Below, piece after piece: positions 21,600 to 34,016 of a stretch of 64,000 nt of DNA; position 1 is the stretch's first letter; each line of letters starts with the position of its first letter. The translations under genes were made by a program, and so were the position numbers. The stretch is from the NCBI GenBank assembly GCA_027575765.1, contig JANBPT010000051.1, positions 27,723 to 91,722 on the forward strand. Reading direction: 5' to 3'. The notes under the pieces are model-generated. The model was not told the origin of the DNA. It did not search any database and saw only the letters and a program-made list of their open reading frames with translations. The stretch comes from Tieghemiomyces parasiticus. Lineage: Eukaryota; Kickxellomycota; Dimargaritomycetes; Dimargaritales; Dimargaritaceae.

Positions 21600-24500
21600 G
21601 GTGCAGTGGTGGTGGCGAGATGGACGAGGTAGCTATAGAGAGTTGGAGCGGATGAGTCCCGGCGGCGGGTGCGTATTTAAGAGCAATGGCGTAGGAGGAC
21701 GTCGCTTAGGATAAGGGTCTAAGTGGGGGAGAGGTAAATATTAATTAACTGTCAAGTTGAGGGAAGGTAAGGCATATAGAAAGGAAAGAGAATGGCGGAG
21801 CAAATGGGAGGCGGGTTAGATATACCGCACAATGGATCAGGGGGGAGCATCACGGTAACCTGAATCAGGTAGGTTTACGTGGTGTCTACGTTGAAATCAA
21901 GAGGAGGGAAATAGGGGTCAGCAGGCAAGGCTACGGCTCTGGGTAAGCAGTACACGCCAGTAGCCGGCTGACATGAGCTCACTTCCAATCACCATGCCAT
22001 GAGAACCGGATCCACAGGACGTGCGCGAATTAAAGGCCAAGGGGCCAAGAGACTCCGCTTTGGCAATCACACGGCCGTAGGAAAGGACAGGAGATACGGC
22101 CCTTGATTCTCGACCTGCCCATTCCTTCCCCCGCTGCGAACGACAGCCTACTACCTATACCTGTCCCAATAGCGATGGTCAGGTAGCAAGGACAGGAGCC
22201 ATCGGACAGGACAAACCCTCCCCCGCTGACACGACGGTGGTATTGGCAGACCGGGGTGGACCGCTTTCTCTCCCCGCAGGACAACACACACTGTGACTTA
22301 CCTTGTATACTGTTGGACGGTGGAAATAGAGGGTTTCACAGATAGACAGCCATGAACTGGCAGGTTCGGTAACGAGTGACAAGGATCGGATATATAGGGG
22401 GGACCAGGGCGCGGCGTTAGCCAGCTCCGAAGGTCATTCGGTATACCCAATTGGACCACGAGAGTGTATCAACTGGGGGAAGGAAGCAGGGGACTACGGC
22501 GTTGCTGCTTCTGGTCGGCGAAGGTTACCGAGTTGCCAATTGTAGAGAGGGAAAAGAGGCGATCTCCGGGTCCGAGCGCAGACGGAGGAATGAAGGGCGA
22601 CACAGGTGGAGAACGTGGGGCGAGTGGTCCAAACAGTTGCTGGGGGGGAAATAGAGGGCTCCAAAGAGACCGTTAGCGAGATAACGACCCTCACTGCGAA
22701 GGTCGGCTCCGATTGTGACGCAGACGTGTAGACTGCGGCAAGCCAGGCAAAGTACCGACGTCGGGTTGACACACGGTGGGGAGGGGTCCGAGCACGGCTG
22801 GCTTCCTGGTGACCGGATGGTGAAAAGCGCGAATCGGTGGTGTGACGGGGACTGCAATGGCCAGAACACTTTGGTGCCGCGATACCAGCAGGGTAGGTCG
22901 GGGATGCCAGTAGTCTAGTGGCGGGTGGCGAAAGGTAGGTAAATGGCTGAGGCAGGCAGACGGAGAAAAGGACAGCGAGTGACCGGTTCGCCAGGCGGAA
23001 GGTTGGAGGTATTAAAAGAACAGGTCACTGGGCAAAAGCAGCGGCTAGGGCGGACGGTGCACACCGTGAGGCGTGCGGTCAGGGGAAGGGGAAAGATTGG
23101 ATACGGAGAGGTGGGCCAGACATAGGAGGTGGCCGAGGGAGAATTGTGGAAGGAGAGAAGAGCGGGGAGTGCCTGGGATTATTAGGAAATAGAGGCGGGG
23201 AGCGAGAGAGGAAATCGTACTGAGCGGGATGTGGTGTGCGTGGGTTATGAGGGAATAGTGGGAACCCACCAGGGGGGGATGGTGGAGGGCAAGCGTGGAC
23301 GGAAACTCAGGTGGTAAGGCTCGGAGGGAATTGGGAAAACCCCAGGACAATCTGGCTAGATGAAGCAGGGCGGGCGCATACGTGATAGGTGAAGGGTGTG
23401 GCAGAGGGTAGGGAAGGTACGGTTAGTAAGCCCCGATAGAAGTGTCAGTTGATTCGCAAGCAGGCATTAGCTGGGTCGTGCATACAGCCGCGTGGGGGGA
23501 GCGGCAAGGGTAAGGTATGCCTATCGATGCGGCCAAACGCCGATGGCAGTGTCGTACAGGGCGACCCGAGACCGGTCCACCCAAACAATGTTGCTGAATG
23601 GGTCTGTGGGTGGCAGGAAGTAAGGGGGGGTATGTTTGGGTGCGGGGAAGACCAAGCGGCACCGCCACCCGAAGAAAAATACAAGATACAACAGGCAGCC
23701 GTCAGAATGGCCAGGCCACCGAAGTAAAGTGTCGGAGGGGGGAAGGAGGGAGGGACGGAGAGCCAGATGAGGGTGTATCCTTCCTTCCCTGTTTGCCCAG
23801 CAGTCCTGTCTACCTCACGCCAACCACACGGCCCCACAAGGATGGCCAGCGGGTATGGAGGTCCTACAACGGCTGCTCTGTCCGAATGGTCAGGATTTGC
23901 CTGCAAGGGCCAGCCCGGGTGTCAAGTTTGTGGTAAAGCTATAGACAAGAGCGACACAACTCTAGAGGCCAACCGCATGGGCTGCAGCTCGTCGACCTGA
24001 CACGGCTACTAAATTAGGTCAGATCGTCAGGAGCGCGGGAAGGTTGCCAAGTAGAGAGGTTGTGGTCATACGCTGGATTGGGGAGAACAGTAGGAGGATG
24101 GGCGGCCTTTGAAAATCGATACCGGGGCGTAAATCCAGGGGTAATACGGCGAGGACTTGGAGCTGTGGGTGCGCCATCCAGTCGCCAAATATTTTAAAAA
24201 AAGAAACGCATTGTCGGATGTGGCTGCCGGTCAATAGCGGTTGCTGTGGTGCATAGCAGGGCCAAGCCCCTGACCCGAGGGAGAGAACGGGGAGGGCGCA
24301 TAGCCAGCCCGGTCCATGCGAAGGAAGCATGCGAGTCGACGCACCACATTCTAAAAGGAGGTATGAGAGCCGGGCGACAAGTAGAACCTTACCACAATGC
24401 GGCCTAGAGTGGGAGGTGTAAAGGGGCGAACTTACCACTACAGGATATCTACTGAAGCTGATGGGTTAAGGGGCTGATGGACTGGGCACCACTATACAAT

Positions 24501-25700
24501 GACGGCGCTCGGGTCGACACCAAAAGTGTCCAGGATATATGCGGCCGTGCGGAGGACTGGCAGATAGAGCTGGGAAGCTGGGCGGCATACAACGGCCGCG
24601 AGTCCTGAGCCGGATAGGGCAGGGGACAGGCCGACGGGTCCGTGGAGGAGCGCTAAAGACCCTATTCGGGAATGGCTAGACCGATTCGGTAGTGCAGCGG
24701 CGCGATTTTGCTTAAGTCGCGGGTGGCAGCACTAGATAGGGAGGCCAAGGAGAGTGGTGGCGGACAGTGGAAGCGACAATGCCCACGGCTTATTCAGGTG
24801 AGGCCAGGGGTTGATCACCGGGATCCCGAGGTATAGGTTAGACACGATAGGCGCGGAAATAAGGTAGTAGCAGGGTAATGACGGTAACAAGACAGCCGGG
24901 GAGAACTGGGGAGGGGACGGGGTATTTATAGGTTGCCCAACGTGGATGGAGCACGAAATCGGGCGGACTGGCTGCCCCCTCCTCCCGCAGCAGAAGTCAG
25001 TTTTTATGTGGGCATTGGAAGTGCATAGAGGCACTGGCTGGGAGAACGGTCAGACGAGCATACGGCCGGCTAGTGTAGGCAAATGGGTGGGCAAAAAGGC
25101 GCGGGATTTTTTGGGGGGAAAGAGGAGGGGTGAGACGTACCTTGGTCACCGGGTCAGGCGGGCTAGAAGGACGGGAGAAGAGGTCTGATTAGGGCACTGG
25201 GGGAAAAGACAAGGCGGGCCGGTGCTTCTAGGGTCACAGTAGCCTCCCTACCGCAACGTTCAAGGGTGGCGCGACGGGGGAAACGGGGTGGCGAACCGGT
25301 GGCGTTGCTGCGCGGCTCGCCGACCCACAAGTTGCGGGTGATCGTGCGGGAAACGTATTTCCGTCGACCGGGTTTGTTCCTCGCACGCCAGTTGTCGTCC
25401 TCCGCATTATTTCTATCTGGCGGTCTACCTACCGCCGCTGCTACAGGGCACACAGGCGGGCGCCCACTTGTCACCCCTTGCTGCGTTCGAACTCCGTCCA
25501 CCCACAATTTCACTGGTCTGTAGAATCGCATTGCATGGTGCAAAGTGCGGGAAAGCCCGGAGTGCGCCTGCCGCAGAATGATCAATGGCAGCCATGAGGT
25601 GGATCGCCCGTCTAGAGACTCCCCGAACTTGGGCGACATTAGAGCCTACGGAGTACGAATCAGCGGACGTGAGGCCACCACCCGTCGCGCAGGTGGGCGG
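21600..25700. other. Large unassigned region, pyrimidine-rich on the minus strand
   Basis: About 4 kb with no recognised protein. The minus strand is strongly C/T-rich, the pattern of 5' leaders in this window. It contains several good minus-strand donor sites (for example GTAAGT near 22305, GTAAGG near 24387, GTAAGT near 24435). It also holds protein-like but unrecognised open frames (for example 24497-24730 and 25163-25639, minus). These could be leader exons of the CCCH gene, a fast-evolving intron-rich gene, or composition artefacts. I could not assemble a consistent set of phased exons. Confidence 0.35.
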
Positions 25701-28700
25701 TGGAGTGAGCAGATTGGCTAGCGATCCAAGAATGACTGGCTAGCCAGACAGTGGCTGGTGGAAGTGCAGCTGAAGACCCCACTGGCGACGTTAGAGCCGA
25801 CCACCATGGCCGTATTGATATCAATTACATACTTCCCCACCACGGTCCGCTCCTCTGGCTATTAATGGCCGGTGGCGCGTGACAGTCATGCTTGGTCAAG
25901 ACAAGTATATGGATTGGAGCGGTGCAGTGCGAGTCGGCACAGGTGAGTCAGCGGCCAAGTCTGATAAATCGATGCGGGCGCAGTGACACTCCCCAAATGA
26001 CCGAGCTTCTCATCCGTCCTCCAAGATGACCCATGGTGAAGCTGGTAAAGGGCTTGGCAGTTGCCCTGGCGTTGTTGCCATGATGTTCCTCGATCCCACC
26101 GACCGTTTGCTTATTCCGCCTCCCCCCTTCCTACCCAGCTGTTCATCACCTTTCTAATAGCTTGCAATGGCCAACCCCTACCAGAAGGAATTGCAATCGA
26201 ATGAGGGGTGCAAGGTGTGGGACACCGCCCCCCCCGGCCTTTCCCCGCCCCATGCGCGGAATACAACGACACTGCAGCCGCAAATCACCCCCTTCCCGGT
26301 CACGCGCCCCGCCTTACTGCTCCACTTGGCCACTGATTGGGACATTCCTTCCACCCCTTTTCGATCCCACCCCCACATGCTGAGGTAACAGCAACACAGG
26401 AGACGCCTGTTCATCTAAGGCCTCACACCTCCATTGTGTTCCATGGCAAAGGCCTCTCGTTCACTGACGGCCATAGACCACGCACGTTCCTACAAAGCAG
26501 GTCAGCACAGCCTCGGTAATGAGAAGGGGTATACAACGTAACACAGGACACAATGGTGTCGGATACGCTATACTTACGTCACTAGTTTCCCCACACCGGA
26601 GATCTCATCGCCAAGGGCCGATGGTCACGCATTGAAGCGCGGCACCAGCCGGCGCACTGTATCGCGCTATGATTAGAGTGACTACCAAAAATGTATCAAG
26701 TAGGTTTAGTGTACCGTGCGACAGTGGGTTGAGGTCCAGGCGCCGGGTAATCGTTCGCAGCATTCTTTAGACATTCTGATCGCACACGCCCTTGGTTGTG
26801 GTAGCAATGTTCGTAGAACACGCCCAACTCCATCGGTCTCCTGCCCTTCCCCTCCGCCCCTTAATTGCCACACCACCGCCCCTCTACCCTCGTACTCAGT
26901 CGGTCAATAGATCTTGACTATGCATGTCATTTAGTATGGCATATAATCCCTCTTTACCTCCCGCTTATTCCAGACCTCCAAGAAGATAAGGAGAGAATAA
27001 CGTTATCTTGCCTGAGATAGTCGTCACCAGGGAAATCAGTATAGCCGTCAAGCATAGTCACGTCGGCTATACCATCACCCTACGTGGTTGGTCGCCAATG
27101 TCAAAGTACTACAATCGCCCCCTTACCTTCGCCTCGCGAGTGCCGGGCTCGATTTTAACGCGATGGAGCGCTGCTGGCCTTAATTGGCCAGTGACTACGA
27201 GACAATCAAGCCAAGCAATTCCTTCCGGTACACACGGCCATGGGTCATAGTTTAATTTAGGTTACTGCGCTAGTCTGCCATCTCAATGTTGTTTCACAGG
27301 AGTACAGGCTTACCAGTTGTCGACTTCCTGCCCCCAATGTTTGCAGGCACTACGCTACTAGAAAGGATGGGGTAGGCTAGTCAAAAATAAAATAAACTTA
27401 CGTGCGAACCCTATATCATTGCAATCGACCCGAATACGAGCGGGGACGAGATCGTATCGTACTCCTCTGGATGGGGTATAGCCATCTTGGGCCAGTCGCT
27501 ATCTGACCTTAGGCAAAGGTTAGCCTGGACGGCCGAATTATCTGATTCGGGGGCCCATACTCTTGAGCTATGCCACCCTCCCCTCCTCACCGGCTTGTAA
27601 GCACATTGTCTATCCTGATTCAGTCGGTCACTCCAGCCGCGAAAACTCTCACAAAATAAAAATAGCCCAACCTCATTTCCGAAATGAATGGAAGTACACA
27701 CACCTGAAACACATAGCTGTTGCCACCTATATTTGTCAGGAGCAGCGGCAGGGACTCTAGTGGTCGGTATCGAAAAAGAGGGATAGTTGTAAGTACAAAT
27801 GGGAAGAGGTGATAGTCCCAGCTGACGGTACACCAGTCCGTCGCACGACGGAGGCTGCGGTCTACCAGAGTGCGACAAGCAGTCGTGACTGCGAGAGCCC
27901 TTTTATTTTTATTTTTCACCCCACCCTCCCTTGACCCCGACGACTGATTGTCTAATTTTTGTAGGGTAGCTGAGGGCCGGAACAGTCAGGTGAGTTGACT
28001 TATGCCCTGATGCGACCACGACGGTCACCTCCGAAGTGACCCAACACAGCTGGTAGAGGTGTATAAGATCAACCATTATTTGAACGAAGTGACTTCAATT
28101 TCATTGTGTAGTAAGGTTTCGATTGCATACTATCGGATGCCTTGTACTATTTCGAATAACTCGTAACGTTTGCCACCAACGACATTAGCCCCGTCCCAGC
28201 ATACCTCCTGCAGGCTCAGTGAACGATAGTTGGGCACGAGTCAATCGCCATCCCGTGAGGTGCTCAATATAGCGTTGGTTTACGCGTCAGTTTCGGCTTG
28301 CTACGAGTGAGGTGGGGGGGTGGACACTGAGGATACATGAGCGAAATGTCGACTACATAAGTGAAGGTATTCCTCAACCTGTAAAGTACCATTGATACCT
28401 TACTTGTCCTGTGGCACTGACCATATCGAACTCTAGCCAGGGACGCCATGAAAGAGCTAAATGGGCGACCACCTACTTGTAAGACCCCTTACCTCGCGCT
28501 TGACTCCGAAGAAAAGGCACTCATCCCTTATCGCACCCCTGGCTTTAACCTCCACGCTCCCAATCCCAATAAGAAAATCCAACGCTAGGCGGTGAAGAAC
28601 GAGATGAGGGAGGAAGGGTCACGCCACACTCCAGTTCCCCCCTTCCATTAAGGTATGTGCGGGAACCTGCATCTAACAAACTTTGTTTGTCCATCTTTTT

Positions 28701-30301
28701 CACGAGTTCAACACGAACGGGGGCGGGCGATAGATTGCGCAGAAGTGCGAAAGCCCCCTTTACGGGAGAATTCTTATTAGGTTTATCCATTACACCAGAG
28801 GCGCCTTCACTCATATTTACCAATGACTCCTATCCCCCTCCCCTCCGTCATTTATGATTTACGTATTAACGACAGCCCTGTTTCTCAGACGCTGAGGCAC
28901 CGAAGTGAGCCCCCCAGGAGGATGGGCAGTCTGGCCCTACCTTTCAGAATGGCGGTCGTCCTTGATTCCCGCCGGGACCCCATAACCGTAACCTAATCCG
29001 AGCTTGCACGAGGGTTGCGTAGCCTGGCGTAATGGTGTATATAATGCCCAACTACAGTTATATACATGTTTACCTGGCGGCAATTCTTACAATAATAGAT
29101 CAATGAATCAGTTGTTTTTTATTGTAAAGGACAATAGCCCTAGAGGGTCTAAAATTAGGCTGCGGCGGTTGGGGTCAAGGTGGCCCGTCCCCATCCGCAC
29201 TAAGCATCAATGCTGTGATAACACCGCTACTGTAGTCTGCGTCTCTTCCACCTCCCCTCCCTCAACCCCCCCCCTTCCCTACATGGCTCCGGGACCTCAT
29301 GTTTTCCACAATGGCGCTTTCTTTTCTTTTTTTCTCACACTACCACCTCATCCCCTGAAACAAGTAGGACAAGTTACCAACTTCCCGAATGGGATAGACT
29401 ATGGTCGTCGCCTAAAAAAAAGAAAGAAGAAGCAAAAGCGGTGTCTTCACTTTCAGGTGACTCAATGACGACATGATGGCTTTAGCCCGATTAGAATCAT
29501 ACATATACGGTAGGTCGGTACGGTACAAGGTGCCAACCGGTAAAATTATCTGTAGGGGCCAGCTACACGGAGTTTAGATGTTTCATGGGTGACTTAGATG
29601 GTAAAAAGAATGTTTTGAATGTCGCGCCAGGTCGTACGCACAGCAAACGGGTGTACGAGACACCTAGCAGTCAGATCGCAATGCATAGGTTTCCCTAATC
29701 CCACTCATTGTGCGAATTTTCAGACTAGTCATAGTCCCCAACCCTCCTTAATTTTTCTACAGGAACTTGACGACCCTGGCATTCCTTTGTTGATGCGGTG
29801 GTCACTCGGGATCTTTTCTATTCACCCCTGAATCGCCTACAAGCGTTTAAATCTAGGACTTCCACACATTAATATCGTCATTCTTAAAGACACACCAGAC
29901 TTGGATTGATTCGCTATCGATTAACTCCGGCTGCGTTTCGATGGACAATTCTGTGACACCACTTTCCATTCTAGAATACGACCAATATGCGCCAGGCAGG
30001 AAATAGTTCGGGGGCGGAAGAGGAGGGGGGTCTGCATCAGTCGCCCAATGACGGACTTGGCCGGGATTGGACTCATCACATGGGCAGAAAGCAGCCATTT
30101 CGGCTTTTTTATGTGCGACTCCTTAATAATATACCCGCATTGGGAATGGAATATATAAACTCAATCTTTGATGCCCTGATACTCGATATATTCAGGGTAA
30201 CGGACGCAACAAAGTGAGCTTTCCAGGATGAAGAACTGCCTCAGTACCAGGAGAAAATTGACAATGTTTTAGTCAGGGTGGCCACCTACCCGCTGGGACG
30301 C
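25701..30301. other. Gene-poor region
   Basis: About 4.6 kb of more balanced composition with frequent stops on both strands. The longest frames (27411-27878 -, 29004-29468 +) have no domain and no splice-consistent extension. A short minus-strand frame with an ATG near 28814 reads plausibly but has no recognisable homology. No tRNA, rRNA or intact transposon was recognised by eye. Confidence 0.4.
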
Positions 30302-33300
30302 TCAAACAGTGCGTGATTCCCACAGTTTAAAGTAGTAGCTGTGCGGCTGATCATTCACGCGGACGGAATTGCCCAGCTCACCCTCAAGGAGTCGACCCCT
30401 AGTCGGAGATAAATGCAGAGCGGATCGAATATAAAAAAAAGGAAAGGCGAGGGTACGAGCGCCAAGGAAAAATAAATCAATTGTATGGGAGTATGTATGT
30501 GGGGAGGGAGTGGCGGTCAGTTAGAACCACAAAGTTCGGAGCGTAAGAAGCAAATAATCCTCGAGCCCCTCTCTCACCCGGTTTATCCGGCACTTACCGT
30601 TGCTGTAGGAATTCATGAAGATTTTGGCTTTCCTCTGCACCGGCATCGGCAATCGTCAAGACTTGCTGCAATTTTGGCAGCGACTTCTCGGCATGACGAA
30701 CGTAGGTCGTGTGCAAGTGGTCTGGTGGCCAAGCCTCCCCCGCAGGTTCAGTATGAAGGGTGGCGTGTGAGGTTGGATGATAATTGTCAAGCGGTAGGGA
30801 GCGGATGAGTATGTTGGTCCGGTGCACAGTGACAATGATATCTACTCAGAGTGTAGTACAGGTTAGCCGTAAGCCAGCAAGGGCGAGGGAGGGCAATACC
30901 TGTGGGTTGTACTAACCCTGGCAGAATATAACGGGCCTTACCTTGTAGATAGTTCAAAACCACTGCGGCCGGGTTGGTGTTGGTATCGATCGGTAGCGAT
31001 GCTCGCTCAGACTCAGGGAGGCTGTGCAGTAGGTCATTGACTAAATGGGGGAGGGAGGGGTTTGCGTTCAGTATGTGGGCGGATCGGCCATTTTAGTGCC
31101 ATTTCAGCGGAATCAAGTGTCACCCGTTTCGGACTGTCAGTTGTGTGTGTACGCGGTGAGCCGTATAACCTATTCTTACCTTGCTTGAGCAGAGCTTGGC
31201 GCTGGTCGCTTTGGGCACGCTGTAATACAAGCGCTAAGAGGCGATGGTCGTCATCTGTGCGGAATGAATCATTGACATTAAAACGATCAATGGGCTACCG
31301 GAGGTGAGTGGATGTCGAGGGTGCGCCAGGGAGATAGACTGTCCTTGCTTACCGGCCTTTGCAGGATTCATGCCCGTGGCGCGGGTGTAGAATATGCCGA
31401 ATTACCTTCCAAACATCGCTCACGCAGTTCATGGACGACCGTTTCGGAACTCTGGTACGAGGAAGAGGTGAAGGACATGGTATACTCAGTCAATGGATAC
31501 TTACACATGATGGTGTACAGTAAATAGAAAGTTGATCGCCTAATAGCGTCCGTAGCACTTACCGAGTACACAGGTAGGTCAAGCGATGTGACGAAGCGGC
31601 GGTAAAGTTCGTCGTGAATCGCACGGTGCGGCGTACACAAGTTTAGCGGTCTCTTCATCGTGTGGCTGTCAATTGAGTTCACGAGGCAGTAACGCAGGTT
31701 TGCTAGGCAGAGTCGGTGGCTACCCACGAGATCGACCTGGATGTGACCCTGGAGATCAGTCATGGCGGCCTGCAAGGCGTGAGCCGCGGCTGGTGGCTGC
31801 AGGGCAACCCGGGCGCTGAGATTGGACAGGATCTGGGTGATAGCCAGGACCTTGCCGCGGAGCAGAGCCAAGGTCGCTCGTAGTTCTTTGGCCGTACGCT
31901 TCTGCGGTCAGTGGGAAGGTTGACATTTCAAGTAATCCATAGACATACATATCCATGCTGACACGGTGTTAATTCGTTAACCGAGTACTGAGATGGGGCC
32001 CGGGGTGCCTTGATGTACAGCCGACATTCCACCACTACGGACGCGGATCCGAAGACTTACCAGGAGCACTTCGGCGGCCTTGGCCTTCATCTTGGCGACG
32101 GTGTCTTTCCGAGCGGGACAGTGCCATTCGGTGAGGATCCGGTCAGCAGTACTGCCAGCTAGTAACTCCGTAACGTGCTGGTGGGCCGCCCGGTGGGCCT
32201 GTTCGACTGCAGCCGCGGGCGCAGGGGAATCGGGGCTGGTAAAATCTCGGCCTTCAGATTCCCAGTGTTGGATGCGTCGGGTAAGTCCGATACATTCGAT
32301 CTTGCGCTGGGCGTGGTGACGGTGTAGGCACTCCAGGAATTGACCAAGCGATGCGAGCGCTTCAACTAGTGCCTCCGGAGCGGTCTCGTGGTGGACACTA
32401 CGGCCCCAGTCGACGAGGGTGGCTTGGGCGGCATCGCCGCTGGCTTTGGCGTAGTTCACGATGGTCCGGCCGTCGACCGTTTGGCTGATGTCTTCCGCAA
32501 GGGCAATGATTTCGTTAGGTAGGTCCGGTGGGTCCAGAGGGCGTTGGATAAGTTCGCGTTTCAGACGATCCTTGATCAGGGTTTTCAAGTATTGAAGTCG
32601 CTCCTTGTCCGTTGTGTTATCCTTCGGCGGAAGCTGGCCCGGCTTCCGCGACCGCCACCGTTGCGTTTCCTCATCATATTTTCGGATGCGCTGGCGGATC
32701 TCGTGCTCGTAGCGGTGCTTGAGGTGGGCACGGGATTCGGCATCACGTAGGGCCTCCCGAGTCTCGCCCAGTTGAAATTCTGGACAAGGTAGAAGATCCA
32801 AGGTTTGGAGCGGACAATAGCGACGCGAGGTCATAATTAGGCATACATCGGGTGGGGCGATGTACGCTTATAATTTTGAGACCGCAGGGTATCCGCGGTA
32901 GAAACGGCTTTTTTTTTGGTCCAGTCTAACTTATTGCCAGTCGGCCAGATTCACTTACCGGTATCCAAAGCCTGCTGGGCCAGCTGCTGGTTATGTACCA
33001 ATTTACGCTCTACCTGGGTCCGCAGTTTCTGCACTTGCTCAGTCAATTCTTCGGCCCGGGTGACCTTGTTGATTAATGCTAGTGGGCTCTGTCCATTCTT
33101 GTCTCCGACGGCGTACCTCGCCCCGCTAGCGCCAACCGCTTCCACGACATCTGCTCGACGTTGGTAAATCAAATAGTTCAATTTCCGACGGATATTCCTT
33201 ACGACCGCAGGGGATTTGACCCGGGGCAATAGGTATTCAAAAATCGGGCGGAGCGGAGCGGTTTCCAGCGCGGAGGCCAGGTGGGCGTTGGGCGACAAGG

Positions 33301-33463
33301 TATTAGCACCCGAGGCCGGAAGCAGCAGTACTTGATGTTGCAGGCGCAGGCCGAGGTCATTGGTCGCCCATTGAGTGACCTCAGTAACAAAAGGGTCGGT
33401 CTCGAGATCGCCATCTGCCCCGGGGACCGGTCCGCCCTGTAGTGGATGTTTCAAATTAGCCAT
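30302..33463 (-). CDS. HAUS5: HAUS augmin-like complex subunit 5 (AUG5) homologue
   Basis: Eight exons complement(join(30302..30398,30598..30841,30942..31040,31180..31254,31406..31499,31563..31901,32061..32779,32959..33463)), about 723 residues. All phases agree, stop TGA. The exon 4 acceptor is weak (31499 or 31484); that intron is the least certain. The N-terminus carries the AUG5/HAUS5 signature: an EVTQWATNDLGL opening, then LRPIFEYLLPRVKSPAVVRN followed by IRRKL, matching the conserved IW-x-FL-x-RVKSE-x-TV-x-x-IR motif. The rest is mostly alpha-helical coiled coil (TEQVQKLRTQVERKL, RYEHEIRQRIRKYDEETQRW), as expected. Augmin recruits gamma-tubulin to existing spindle microtubules for branching nucleation. 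Its start is 553 bp from divergent centrin. Identity rests mainly on the N-terminal motif plus coiled-coil architecture. Confidence 0.8.
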
Positions 33464-34016
33464 GGTCCAGAAGACAATAAAAAAGTGAGTAGGTAGTTTA
33501 GACAAGACCACTTGCTGTCATGGGCATGTGCTTGTCACGCATGGACTAGTTTTAGCTGGGCCCCTTTTAGAATGGCCGAACTGCCCACTACAGGGTGCCC
33601 TTGGCACTGATAACTCCACTCTACCGTGCTGGCCGATTAGGCGCGCTTGGCAGGAAGGGCTATGGAGCAAGGATGGTACATGGAAGTATAACGCCAGCTA
33701 TCCGTGCCCAGGAGCATATACCCAAACAGACAAGTGCCACAGAACGTAAATAATAAAAAAAAAAGTATCGCTATCCCCTCTGCAGGCCAATTGCTCCTAT
33801 CCCCTTGGCATACACACCCAGCTCCGACGAGGTCTGCGTCCGTGTCTGCCTTTGTCACCACATTCCCTTCTCACCCAGCTTGACACGCATTCCCCGCTTT
33901 ACTAGTTATTTAAGCCCCCACTCCTCCTTTCCCTCGTTTCGCGTATCCCTAATCTGTTTATACGCAACTACTCGACGACAACGGCATCCTGATATTACGA
34001 CTCCGCATTCCCAACC
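33464..34016. promoter_or_regulatory. Bidirectional promoter region of HAUS5 and centrin
   Basis: 553 bp separate the divergent start codons 33463 (-) and 34017 (+). The centrin-proximal half is C/T-rich on the plus strand and contains TTATTTAAGC near 33906. Shared regulation, for example in the cell cycle, is an inference from head-to-head arrangement and related function. Confidence 0.5.

Noticed and set aside
23445..23906. 153-codon minus-strand frame
   Set aside because: Pro/Thr/Cys-rich with no domain and no splice-consistent extension; typical of C/T-rich non-coding DNA here.
25480..25500. B-box-like GTTCGAACTCC
   Set aside because: No A box or cloverleaf can be drawn upstream, so a tRNA is not supported.
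26167..26388. 73-codon plus-strand frame starting MANPYQKE after a C/T-rich stretch
   Set aside because: The start context looks gene-like, but the product has no domain and no downstream exon could be joined in phase.
28545..28814. 89-codon minus-strand frame starting MSEGASGVMDKP
   Set aside because: It reads plausibly but has no homology, no C/T-rich leader and no neighbouring exon; too little for a gene call.
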